From: Anastrepha obliqua
Lineage: Eukaryota > Arthropoda > Insecta > Diptera > Tephritidae
DNA length: 64,000 nt
Direction of reading: 5' to 3'
Assembly (NCBI RefSeq): GCF_027943255.1
Contig: NC_072892.1
Span: forward strand, 29,907,792 to 29,971,791
A program made the translations under genes and the position numbers. The first letter of the stretch is position 1. The number at the start of each line of letters is the position of its first letter. Of the stretch, positions 46,901-52,459 are shown piece after piece. Below the pieces are notes generated by a model. It did not search any database. It was not told the DNA's origin and worked only from the letters and a program-made list of their open reading frames with translations.

Positions 46901-47884
46901 ACAATTCGAAGTTGTGAAGGACTTTGTCTATGTTGGGACCAGCATTAACAACAGAAAGAATGTCAGCTTTTAGATAAAACGGAGAATAACTCTTGCCAAC
47001 AGGTGTTACGTTGTGCTCAATAGGCAATTGAGTAGTAGAGCACTCTCTCGAAGCACCAAACTGGCACTCTACAAACTTTGTTAAGGGTTTATTAGTTTTG
47101 CGGTTAGAAATGGAATTTTCCACCACAGCTTTGGCACCCACAGCTTAGCAAAATTTTCGTTCGATTCTTAATTTTTTTTAAGTGTACAAAACAAGCAAAG
47201 AGAAAGCAAAATATATACCAAGTCCGTGGAAAGCGCTAAATTTGACCAAAATTCTTCATCGGTATATTCGTATGCGCACTGCCTGCCATTAATCGACTTG
47301 ACCGTATAGATGCATATGTATGTGTTATGTGCACCGTAGATTGAAATTTTATCCCATAGCATTTACTTTAACTAGGATTTACTGACAATACTAATATTTT
47401 CCATTACTTACAGAGAATTCTACTACATCCAAATGGAGAAGTACGCGCGTCAGGCGGTTACCGAGGGCGTTAAGTGCGCCGATGAGCTACATGTTGGCGG
47501 TGACAGTGAGCTTTATCGTGTTCTGAATCTGCATTACAATCGCAATAACCACATTGAGGTATATATTTAAATATATACATATACATACACACACACACTT
47601 TCATATTGGCATAATTTTAATTATTTAGTAATACTTGGAACTTTTATTAAATTTCTTCATGTTTCGATTTTAATTTTTATTTTTCGTTCTTTTTTTTTTG
47701 CTAGGTACCACAAAACTTCCGCTTTGTTGTCGAACAAACGTTGCGCGAATTCTATCGCGCCATCCAAGGCGGCAAGGATACCGAACAATCGTGGAAGAAA
47801 GCAATATATAAGGTCATCTCCCGTATGGACGATCCAGTGCCCGAATATTTTAAGTCACCCAACTTTTTGGAACAATTAGAATAA
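14573..47884 (+). CDS. pros: Prospero, homeo-Prospero transcription factor (four coding exons)
   Basis: Joined exons are 14573-19980, 20852-21037, 47414-47558 and 47705-47884, giving about 1,972 residues (L form); the S form, by U12 splicing 19954 to 20883, is about 1,953. Prospero is a nuclear DNA-binding protein that enters daughter cells of dividing neuroblasts and switches them from self-renewal to differentiation. Residues 1-1794 are mostly disordered. They hold an Asp run (about 118-127), KRARVENIV (767), [12 protein letters not shown] (793), Gln-rich stretches, [20 protein letters not shown] (1169), a 21-Gln tract (1514-1534) and the basic KKKRHKV (1548). The C-terminus is the fused homeodomain and Prospero domain, from [20 protein letters not shown] to NFLEQLE. 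The start is the first ATG after an in-frame TAA. The protein is longer than I recall for Drosophila Pros, mainly through homopolymer tracts. Confidence 0.95.
19955..20882 (+). promoter_or_regulatory. pros: Twintron: U12-type AT-AC intron enclosing a U2-type intron
   Basis: The outer intron starts ATATCATTCC at 19955 and ends CAC at 20882. Its branch site TCCTTGAC (20865-20872) is a perfect U12 consensus, with the branch A 11 bases from the 3' end. The inner intron is GTAAGT (19981) to TTAG (20851). Both joins keep frame: U12 splicing gives [14 protein letters not shown], while U2 splicing inserts 19 residues ([19 protein letters not shown]). Drosophila pros has the same nested arrangement with a 29-residue insert. 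The choice is developmentally regulated there; regulation here is inferred. Confidence 0.88.
20852..21037 (+). CDS. pros: pros coding exon 2 (homeodomain start)
   Basis: It encodes [20 protein letters not shown], then [20 protein letters not shown] and [20 protein letters not shown] up to the first two bases of the FR codon. It is used from 20852 in the L form and from 20883 in the S form. It ends in phase 2 at GTAAGT (21038). A second AG at 20859-20860 could give an L form three residues shorter. Confidence 0.93.
21842..22050 (-). pseudogene. Mariner transposase fragment (second helix-turn-helix)
   Basis: Minus-strand reading from 22050 gives [40 protein letters not shown] and [20 protein letters not shown]. 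This is the second DNA-binding helix region typical of mariner transposases. It ends in a small duplication (GGGAGCCTAGGAGCC) and a stop. No catalytic domain is present. Confidence 0.75.
22775..22995 (+). pseudogene. Mariner transposase N-terminal fragment
   Basis: The + strand frame contains [20 protein letters not shown] and [14 protein letters not shown], the first helix-turn-helix of a mariner transposase. After about 40 residues it passes into unrelated sequence that runs into the LINE fragment at 23,040. Confidence 0.7.
23040..23412 (+). pseudogene. LINE 3' end fragment with Cys/His knuckle
   Basis: The + strand gives, across frameshifts, [40 protein letters not shown] and [16 protein letters not shown]. 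This is the C-terminal end of an insect LINE. It is a sister copy of 10,090-10,300. The last His/Cys of the knuckle is changed (CNSPAL for the usual CxCPAL). Confidence 0.7.
23470..23690 (+). repeat. Imperfect direct repeat, two units of about 110 bp
   Basis: Two adjacent units share AAATATTTTTCTCA, then a T-rich TTTACCC or TTGTACCC stretch, then an AAAGTACACGAAAATG or AAAGCACATGAAATG ending. The function is unknown and the copies are about 75-80 percent alike by eye. Confidence 0.4.
24580..24960 (-). pseudogene. LINE reverse-transcriptase downstream fragment
   Basis: Minus-strand reading gives [51 protein letters not shown] and [19 protein letters not shown]. This is the post-catalytic region shared by many insect LINEs. 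The same family recurs on the + strand at 46,885-47,100. Confidence 0.75.
25270..25790 (-). pseudogene. LINE RNase H and C-terminal knuckle fragment
   Basis: From 25788 the minus strand encodes [20 protein letters not shown] then [12 protein letters not shown], the end of an RNase H domain. At 25521-25288 follow [40 protein letters not shown] and [13 protein letters not shown] frameshift separates the two parts. The CVPGH motif replaces the more usual WVPGH. Confidence 0.78.
25968..26520 (-). pseudogene. LINE reverse-transcriptase fragment with YGDD box
   Basis: At about 26515-26480 the minus strand reads [16 protein letters not shown], the catalytic Y-x-D-D box, interrupted straight after. 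Then come [17 protein letters not shown] (26465-26193) and [20 protein letters not shown], with [14 protein letters not shown] (26156-25968). The FxYLG segment expected between them is lost. Confidence 0.78.
26530..28300. other. Intron segment without recognised repeats
   Basis: Apart from CATA and GTGT microsatellites (about 26,983-27,000 and 27,500-27,523), I see no transposon or coding signal here. It is one of the cleaner parts of the large intron. Confidence 0.4.
28311..28356 (+). repeat. tRNA-derived SINE, 5' head only
   Basis: GGCCGTCGCAGCCGAATGG begins like the SINE heads at 46,441 and, inverted, at 39,575, and carries the A-box region. Similarity fades after about 45 bases. Confidence 0.55.
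28426..29935 (-). pseudogene. R1-like LINE, reverse transcriptase to C-terminus
   Basis: Read from 29935 to 28426 on the minus strand, the order is right for one element. [12 protein letters not shown] comes first (29,933-29,739), then [20 protein letters not shown] and [20 protein letters not shown] (29,769-29,464), then [16 protein letters not shown] (29,418-29,179). After decayed sequence come [20 protein letters not shown] and [20 protein letters not shown] (28,716-28,426). [14 protein letters not shown] stands for the usual NVTAGVPQGSxLGP, so the RT motif is damaged. Frameshifts break it into at least four pieces. Confidence 0.78.
30606..31260 (+). pseudogene. 5'-truncated LINE with target duplication and (TAATC)n tail
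   Basis: TAATCGATTTGATGA occurs at 30591-30605 and again at 31261-31275. Between them the + strand encodes an RNase H end ([20 protein letters not shown]), VLVGVIIGT and a knuckle ([31 protein letters not shown]), ending [15 protein letters not shown] at 31108-31110. A short untranslated part ends in TAATC repeats. Only one frameshift separates the two frames, so this is a fairly recent insertion. Part of the duplication may merge with the tail repeat. Confidence 0.82.
31375..32215 (+). repeat. T-rich tandem repeat, period about 310-320 bp
   Basis: The marker TTGTTTATCAAATTCGG recurs at 31451, 31771 and 32079, giving periods of 320 and 308. Units are built of T-rich sub-blocks (CAGTTATTTT, GATTTTGG, TTGGTTGG). 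It is about two and a half units, strongly T over A on the + strand. Confidence 0.75.
33261..33905 (+). pseudogene. LINE RNase H and 3' end fragment, (CCTA)n tail
   Basis: The + strand gives [20 protein letters not shown] then [19 protein letters not shown], the end of an RNase H domain in which A becomes V at DxxAR. A shifted, decayed knuckle region follows (33,630-33,790). The element ends in CACCTACCTACCTACC near 33,900. Confidence 0.7.
34250..34540 (-). pseudogene. LINE fragment, downstream half of a split element
   Basis: Minus-strand reading shows [20 protein letters not shown] then FLFLNRIN, the DLGVxFD-type motif that follows the RT domain. It is probably the continuation of the RT segment at 35,830-36,362, separated by the insertion at 34,614-35,800. 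Confidence 0.6.
34614..35800. mobile_element. TTAAAGGGACAGATACCT MITE, right end lost
   Basis: From AAAGGGACAGATACCTATAA the sequence matches the complete copy at 41,443-42,020 for hundreds of bases (for example AATGGCG, CTTCCAGGAAG, ATCGGCGGGCATTGTAGC). The match is interrupted only by the foldback at 34,992-35,654. The right terminal repeat is missing. Confidence 0.75.
34992..35654. mobile_element. Foldback element with about 160-bp inverted arms
   Basis: The left arm (34992 to about 35157) begins GATGCTTTCCATTTCAATTC. The right arm (about 35502 to 35654) is its near-perfect reverse complement. The paralogous MITE at about 41,845 has an uninterrupted T run at this point, so this is an insertion into the MITE. 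The spacer is AT-rich and non-coding. Confidence 0.82.
35830..36362 (-). pseudogene. LINE reverse-transcriptase fragment
   Basis: The minus-strand frame 36347-35949 reads [17 protein letters not shown], then [19 protein letters not shown], then [20 protein letters not shown]. This is the RT region with the first catalytic Asp (DFSEAFDKV). It is one frame for 132 codons, then decays. Confidence 0.8.
36370..39180. other. Intron segment without recognised transposons
   Basis: Only microsatellites are evident: TATG/ATGT at 36,667-36,690, CACATA/CATATG near 37,308-37,360, and ACATAC at about 38,480-38,500. No coding signal. Confidence 0.4.
39186..40587 (-). mobile_element. Mariner element interrupted by a SINE
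   Basis: Outer ends are AGGTTGTTGCATAAGTTTTG (left) and, inverted, GGTTCTATGCAAAAATATT. The minus strand holds a decayed transposase: about [17 protein letters not shown] (40,296-40,200), MDET with the first Asp (about 40,110), [18 protein letters not shown] with the third-Asp region (about 39,760), and [20 protein letters not shown] (39,720-39,600). Close to its C-terminus a SINE is inserted (39,257-39,575). Many stops; inactive. Confidence 0.8.
39257..39575 (-). mobile_element. tRNA-derived SINE inserted in mariner
   Basis: Read on the minus strand from 39575, it begins GCGGCCGTCGTAGCTGAATG. An A box (TAGCTGAATGGGTTGG, 39565-39550) and a near-perfect B box (GGTTCGAATCTCGG, 39512-39499) follow. 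These RNA polymerase III promoter boxes mark a tRNA ancestor. It ends near AATTATATATA. TATACC flanks both sides (minus-strand sense) as target duplication. Confidence 0.85.
40615..41294 (-). pseudogene. Tc1/mariner-like transposase with central deletion
   Basis: From ATG at 41294 the minus strand reads [20 protein letters not shown] then [11 protein letters not shown]. It then jumps to [18 protein letters not shown], the first catalytic Asp region. The C-terminal part (about 40,860-40,620) resembles [40 protein letters not shown] and LRRSCGQYL across frameshifts. The deletion spans nearly the same part of the protein as in the 9019-9955 element. Confidence 0.75.
41443..42020. mobile_element. 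TTTAAAGGGACAGATACCT MITE, complete copy
   Basis: The inverted ends are TTTAAGGGGACAGATACCTA (left) and, inverted, TTTAAAGGGACAGATACCTG. It is 578 bp and non-coding. It provides the empty-site reference for the foldback in the copy at 34,614. Confidence 0.82.
42051..42250 (+). mobile_element. MITE of the AAGGCG family, copy 2
   Basis: The inverted ends are AAGGCGCGTTCATTAAAGGT and, inverted, AAGGCGAATCTATTCAAAGT. The inner motif GGGGCACTAGACCAACAACA is shared with copies 1 and 3. 200 bp, non-coding. Confidence 0.8.
42460..45100. other. Intron segment without recognised transposons
   Basis: It contains a purine-rich tract at 44,454-44,518 (units of GAAAGAGAAGGA) but no supported gene. Open frames in this stretch are overlapping on both strands and resemble no family I know. 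Confidence 0.4.
44454..44518 (+). repeat. Purine-only GAGAAG/GAGAAA microsatellite
   Basis: About 65 bases with no pyrimidine, built of GAGAAA and GAGAAG hexamers. The Arg/Lys-rich open frame through it is a by-product. Confidence 0.8.
45115..45295 (+). mobile_element. MITE of the AAGGCG family, copy 3
   Basis: The left end is AAGGCGCATTCATTATAGGT and the right end TTTAATAGATTCGCCT. It shares GGGGCACTAGACCAACAACA with copy 2. Confidence 0.8.
45598..46018 (+). mobile_element. GGCGCAAAATTAATCA-family MITE split by a LINE tail
   Basis: It starts CAGGGTGGCGAAAAATTAAT after TA and ends ATTAATTCTGCGCCACCTTT before TA, as expected for a Tc1/mariner-type MITE with TA target. Inside lies a LINE 3' fragment (45,634-45,816). 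The remaining sequence matches 50,080-50,311 in inverted orientation. Confidence 0.78.
45634..45816 (+). pseudogene. LINE 3' end inserted in the MITE, GGAAGATT duplication
   Basis: GGAAGATT lies at 45626-45633 and 45817-45824. The insert encodes [20 protein letters not shown] then [13 protein letters not shown], the end of an I- or RTE-like LINE, and finishes in GATGATGATC, a short microsatellite-like tail. 5'-truncated. Confidence 0.75.
46130..46290 (+). pseudogene. Tc1/mariner-like transposase fragment
   Basis: The + strand reads [22 protein letters not shown] then [17 protein letters not shown]. It resembles the R(K/T)DLGLKxYKxQLxQ segment of the transposases at 9 kb and 41 kb, and is part of the region both of those copies have lost. 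Confidence 0.55.
46441..46750 (+). mobile_element. tRNA-derived SINE, diverged copy
   Basis: It starts GCGGCCGCCATAGCCGAATA with an A-box region (46451-46466) and a weakened B box (GGTGCGAATCTCC). It then follows the body of the 39,257-39,575 SINE in opposite orientation, ending GCGCCAATTATATGTATA. Confidence 0.75.
46885..47100 (+). pseudogene. LINE fragment downstream of reverse transcriptase
   Basis: The + strand reads [25 protein letters not shown], then [20 protein letters not shown] and [14 protein letters not shown]. It contains the FxYxG motif and is the same family as 24,580-24,960. It lies about 300 bp before the pros acceptor at 47,413. Confidence 0.75.
47414..47558 (+). CDS. pros: pros coding exon 3 (homeodomain end, Prospero domain)
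   Basis: It completes the split Arg codon and encodes [20 protein letters not shown], then [20 protein letters not shown] and YNRNNHIE. It ends in phase 0 at GTATAT (47559). It differs from Drosophila mainly in the surface segment after VTEG. Confidence 0.95.
47559..47704 (+). other. pros: pros intron 3, 146 bp
   Basis: The donor is GAG|GTATAT, the tract is long and T-rich, and the acceptor is TTTGCTAG|GTACCA. The CDS frame is kept in phase 0 (HIE|VPQ). Confidence 0.9.
47705..47884 (+). CDS. pros: pros coding exon 4 (Prospero domain end)
   Basis: It encodes [40 protein letters not shown] and [19 protein letters not shown], ending at TAA 47882-47884. The Prospero domain packs on the homeodomain and masks a nuclear export signal in Drosophila. 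Confidence 0.96.
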   Translation, partial: VPQNFRFVVEQTLREFYRAIQGGKDTEQSWKKAIYKVISRMDDPVPEYFKSPNFLEQLE

Positions 47885-48163
47885 GAGGAAAGTGAACGCA
47901 ATCGCGTTATTCACATGCTTCGTACAAATTTGAAACGCAAATCTAAATCAAGTAAATCTTCGAAAGTTATAACAGCAGGAACAACAACAACAACAGCAAC
48001 AGCATTAACTAGGCATGCAGCATCAGCACCGATGGCGGCAGCATTAACAAAAACCGCAGTTATAGCTACAACAACAACAGCTACACCAACAACCGAAGTA
48101 GCGAATTTAGCCAGCGCAGCCCTAAACGAAACATACCAACAAAATTTGGCGAGCATAAATTAA
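47885..48163 (+). other. In-frame open extension after the pros stop (readthrough candidate)
   Basis: In the pros frame no stop occurs for 92 codons after the TAA; the next is TAA at 48161-48163. The predicted tail starts EESERNRVIHMLRTNLKRKS and becomes Ala/Thr-rich (ITAGTTTTTATALTRHAA, then TAVIATTTTATPTTEV). Stop readthrough is widespread in Drosophila neural genes. The stretch is also T-poor, which by itself reduces stops, and TAA-G is not a typical leaky context. Confidence 0.35.
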
Positions 48164-49663
48164 GTTGAAGCCACTTGTATTAATTCCTGGCCCTTATGAT
48201 TTACAACTTTTTTTAATTCGGATGTAAAATAGGTAGAACCTTTTAGACATCGCAGAATTTTGAAAAATAGCTGAAGTTAGAAGGCTTGCAGCAAAAATGT
48301 ACAAAACAATCATTGAGAGAAATTTTAACAAGACGAAATTTAGAATCGAGACAAAACACAATAACGAAAAACGACAGCAAAAAACACTTCGGATCGTGAC
48401 TCAAGTACACATACATATTTAGATTCACATTTGAAAACATATTTTTGGTAAGGCTTGGGACTCATGCCAGGTTTTCCAGCTAACCAAAATAATATTCGAA
48501 AGATGTGTGTGATTCAAAAGAGTTGCATACATACATGAAAAATTTAGATATAAAATTTCTGACGAAAACCAAAAATACGACGTATATGACAAAAACATTT
48601 CGACAATACAAAAAAGATGATTTGTTGCCCAAAAGGTAATTTTGATGCTACAGGCAAATCCTTAACTTCGCAAATATTTATATATCTTTGACTCATAAAT
48701 TCACTTGCACAACGCGCATTGCGTTCACAAAAAAACCAAAAAAAAAAACACATACGAAATACGAAATACGAAAAGCAAAACGTTTCAAAGAGCAAACGAT
48801 AAGGTCCTACTTGTTAAACGATTGTGGGTATTTTACAAATTATTTCAAAAAGACGAGCACCAAAAAAAAAATAATATCCAGCTTTATTTTATTACGAAAT
48901 ATTCATAACACTAATCGTGCATGACACACTCGCATTCTTTCGGTGGATGGCACTACGACTCTAGCAATAGCAGAAGCAACGTGTCTCTCAAAACTAAATC
49001 ACTCACACATACATACAACTAACCATATGCACATACACGTTTTATACATAGCAACAACTGCCTTATGTGATGAAAATCGGAAATTGTGGGCCCTTGGATT
49101 CACAAATAAATAGAAGTGTAAATGAAAATCAAAAGCAAACCCAGAAATAAATTCGCACTCATACCCGAGAGTGTAAACTGCAACTGCTAGGAAAGAGAGG
49201 TCAGAGAACAGTTCTAAAAGCACAACCATGCGTAGAGATAACTGTACGTTGAACATGCTCTACATGCATATGTATATAGTATATATGAAGTTTAATACAA
49301 ACATACAATAAGACTATGAATTTAAAAATATTTAAAAAACATTTAAGAACTCTACAACTGCATTAACAATAATTTGACAAAACTATTTAATAGAACTCAG
49401 TTTACAAATACAAACCCATACACACACACACGCCCGTAAACACATAAACATGAAACTGACATGCATGGTTGGAAATTGCAGGGTCGCTTTTTGAGAATGA
49501 CTCCTATTTGTGCAGATCTCTTTTGTTTTTTTGTTTTTTTTTTCTTGCTTGGAACAAAGTAAAGTAGCCCGTTACGACTGCGTAGAAAATGAGTGTCAAG
49601 AGAGCCAAAATTGAAATGTGCTTACATATGAAATACTTTAAAAGAGCAATGAATTTTGATTAG
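48164..49663 (+). other. pros: Probable proximal 3' UTR of pros
   Basis: A-rich, repeat-poor sequence directly follows the coding end. Candidate poly(A) signals appear only at 49,105-49,110 and 49,146-49,151, so the shortest likely 3' UTR is about 1.2-1.3 kb. Confidence 0.5.
49105..49151 (+). terminator. First AATAAA poly(A) signals after pros
   Basis: AATAAA is at 49105-49110 and 49146-49151, the first exact copies downstream of the stop as far as I can read. Use of them is not shown by sequence alone. Confidence 0.35.
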
Positions 49664-50097
49664 GCGCATTTCAGCGTGAAACTGAAATATGTACGAGCTG
49701 GCGCAAAATTAATCATTAATTTTTTTGTTTTTGAATAACTTTTTTACCAAATCAAAAAACAAGGGTTTGAAAGTGGTAAATTTTCAATATGCGCATTTCA
49801 GCTTGGAACGGAAGTATGCACGAGGTGGCGCAAAATTAATCATCCACTTTTTTGTTTTTTAATAACTTTTTTACTAAATCAAAAAACAAGATTTTGGAAG
49901 TGGTAAATTTTCTATATGCGCATTTCAGCTTGGAACGGAAGTATGTACGAGCTGGCGCAAAATGAATCATCCACTTTTTTGTTTTTGAATAACTTTTTTA
50001 CTTAATCAAAAAACAAGATTTTGGAAGTGGTAAATTTTCAATATGCGCATTTCAGCTTGGAACTGAAGTATGTACGAGCTGGCGCAAAATTAATCAT
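49664..50097 (+). repeat. Tandem array of a 127-bp unit
   Basis: GCGCATTTCAG recurs at 49664, 49791, 49918 and 50045, exactly 127 bp apart each time. Each unit carries TGTACGAGCTGGCGCAAAAT, the terminal repeat of the MITE that follows, and an AT-rich spacer. Three full units plus the start of a fourth. Confidence 0.9.
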
Positions 50098-50311
50098 TCA
50101 ATGAATTGTTTTTAATACAACAACTTTTTAATAAATATAAAAAAGTGACGTAAATCTTTACTTTGACCTTTACGCGATCCATAGCTTGTCCGCTTGATTG
50201 TTTTTATACACCAAATAGCTGTCTAGTTCACAAGTGTCAAATATGATTAACGTACGACGCTATTTGCAAAAATGATAAATCTTCCGACAGGATGATTAAT
50301 TTTGCGCCACC
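50080..50311 (+). mobile_element. MITE of the GGCGCAAAATTAATCA family
   Basis: It starts TGGCGCAAAATTAATCA and ends TGATTAATTTTGCGCCA. Similarity extends outward as TGTAC-AG on both sides. It shares its interior with 45,817-46,018 and 12,520-12,605. Confidence 0.78.
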
Positions 50312-51617
50312 TTGTACATTCATGCTAAAAAGCTATGTCAAAAAATATTTAGGTTTTTAGCAATGTGCCTAAAATAGATTTCATTTCGAGCTCCCAGAAA
50401 AAGGGCTACTCTTGGTCATTCGTTTCTAACACCTTCTTTGAAAAATTGTGGTTATTCTCATGAATATGGAATATTCTCATTTCTTCAAATTCTAAGTTAG
50501 GCTACACATATCAGGTTAGAATAACACACACATACAAGCTTGTTAACAAAAAACAAAAACACGCTTCCTTGAGACGCTTGAAAAACCTAAACTTCGGCGC
50601 TTTTACGATATTCAAAAAATTAAAAAAAAACACAAAAGGAAATTTTCTTGAAGTGCTTTTTAAGCGTTCTTTTTGATCTATAATTTGCATATTATTTTTT
50701 TGGAAAAGCTAAAAAAATGCATGCAAGATTTCGTGTGTTGCCATTTTTGTGCTCATTTTTTTCTCTTGTATTACATAAAAGTGCAGTTGATGCTTTAAAA
50801 TGACTTTGTTTGCAAACTCCCACACGCACCGAAACCTAAGCTAACCGTCACCATCACCACGCTCTAAGTACTTCTAGGTAGTATGACAACCCAAATTACA
50901 CGTTACACTAGTCTTTTTTTCTTATATGTATGTAGTTAGTTTTAAATTTAATACACGTCTTCATTTATTCGTAATATTTTTAATTGTTTAAGATGTAAAT
51001 AATTATTTAAAAAAATATTTTCTTATAAAATTAAGTTTTCGAACACTTGCCTTTAATTTAACAATCAACACATTGTATAAAGTATTATTTATTCAATTAA
51101 GCCAAATATATAATATAAATTCAATTTACATGGTTTTTTATTTATTTCAAACACTTACAACAAACACAAAACAACCAAACAACACAAATTCTCAGCGTCT
51201 TATAAATGGCACTAACGCTTGGGAAAAAAGGTGGGTTCAGAGGCAAATGAATACATGCCGAACACAATTTTCAGAAACTTTATTTTCCATTTCAAGCAAT
51301 GCATAAATTTAGGTGTGACAGGACCATTTAAAAAAAAATGCAAACTCATGACATGCAAGCAAACTTTCTAAAAGGCCTTTTTTGGGTGCATTTTTTAAAG
51401 CGCAATTTCCAAAAACTTAATAAAGTGAGTTCTAGAAGTAGAAGGCTGCAAAAAGAGTAAAAGAGAAAAAAGAAAGAGAGAAAAAGAGAAAAGAAAAGAA
51501 AAAAACCACAGTGTGCACAGAGAGCCAGCCATTGAGAACAATGCTTATTTGACAATTTGTGTGTGAAGTGATTTAAATGTGTTAGTTATTTGCTTGCAGT
51601 AATGAAATTTTTTTCTA
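50312..51617. other. Gene-free stretch downstream of pros
   Basis: AT-rich sequence with no recognised element. A Pumilio-type TGTAAATA is at 50,994-51,001 and an A/G-rich tract at about 51,455-51,507. Confidence 0.4.
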
Positions 51618-51620
51618 TTA

Positions 51621-51857
51621 GTCCCTATTCACACAGGGAAACCTTTAAAAGGGAAACATTTTGTTCAAGACATGCTTTTGTTTTCCGTACTGGCGACACG
51701 CTTTGTGCTTCTTATTCGTATTGTCAAACTTAAAGAAGTAAACAGCAAAAACAACGGATGTTGCCGAAAACAATTTTTTCCGTGTGACCGCGAATGAAAA
51801 ATCAAAAGAGAATTTCCAGTGGCTCCCTTCCAAATGTCTCTGTGTGTAAATCGGGAC
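51621..51857. mobile_element. Tourist-like (PIF/Harbinger) MITE with TTA duplication
   Basis: The inverted ends are GTCCCTATTCACACAGGGAA and, inverted, GTCCCGATTTACACACAGAG. Both are flanked by TTA (51618-51620 and 51858-51860). 237 bp, non-coding. The TTA duplication points to PIF/Harbinger. Confidence 0.65.
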
Positions 51858-52084
51858 TTACACTTAATGAAAATTTCCAACCAATACATTCAAGCGAATT
51901 GCCAAATAAGCAGTTTTTATTTTAGCTACTTTTGACTAACTGCAAACACTGTGGAAAAAACTAAAGTGCAGTACTGATACTTTTTCAAAAATTATAATTT
52001 GAAATTGAAAATTAACCAACTTCGCTTTGAAAATACTGAGCGCATGGCTTTATGGAACTAATTTTTACTTCTTTTCTTAAATTC

Positions 52085-52450
52085 TTCCTTTTGATTGGCG
52101 TGATAACCGCTTACGCGATTTAGGCCGAGTTCAACAAAGCGCGCCAGTCATTTCTTTCTTGTTTTTGTTGTTCTTGTAGCAGCATAAACATTCCTTGTGC
52201 ATATACGAGGAATGATGCTGGAGCGACAGTCCTTGGCCGGATAAAATCCGGGTTGTTCCGGTTACGCAGAACCGACTGTCGTGGGAAAGGTAATTTCTTT
52301 CTCGTGCTAACCGACGCCAGTTGGAGACACTAAGTAAAGCCAAGTACTTTCCCAGCTGATCTTTCCAACACAGAGGAGGCCTTCCTCTTCCTCTGCTACC
52401 ACCTGCTGGTACTGCATCGAATACCTTCAGAGCCGGCACGTTTGTAGCCA
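52085..52450 (-). pseudogene. LINE 3' end carrying a small insertion
   Basis: The minus strand encodes ATNVPALKVFDAVPAGGSRG, RGRPPLCWKDQLGKYLALLS and VSNWRRLARERN. After the insertion at 52,160-52,292 it resumes in another frame as NDWRALLNSA-stop. This is the conserved C-terminal tail of an I/CR1-like LINE. Confidence 0.75.
52160..52292 (-). mobile_element. 133-bp structured retroposon-like module
   Basis: The module is flanked by ATTTCTTTCT at 52150-52159 and 52293-52302. On the minus strand it contains CCCACGACAGTCGG, GGTTCTGCGTAACC, CCGGATTTTATCCGG and GGACTGTCG, several of them self-complementary. It ends in a CAA/A-rich tail (AACAACAAAAACA). The A-rich tail and 10-bp duplication fit L1-type or similar retroposition of a small structured RNA. 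I believe similar modules are common in tephritid-type flies but cannot name it. Confidence 0.65.
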
Positions 52451-52459
52451 TTCGGACGT

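Larger units (their letters stand above)
21038..47413 (+). other. pros: Large pros intron, 26.4 kb
   Basis: The donor is GTAAGT and the acceptor TTACTTACAG. It interrupts codon R of WFSNFR|EFYY, within the homeodomain recognition helix region. It carries many transposon remnants, listed separately. Stretches without recognisable repeats include 26,530-28,300, 32,220-33,250, 36,370-39,180, 42,460-45,100 and 47,100-47,413. Those are the better candidates for enhancers, though no specific element can be proven by eye. Confidence 0.85.
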
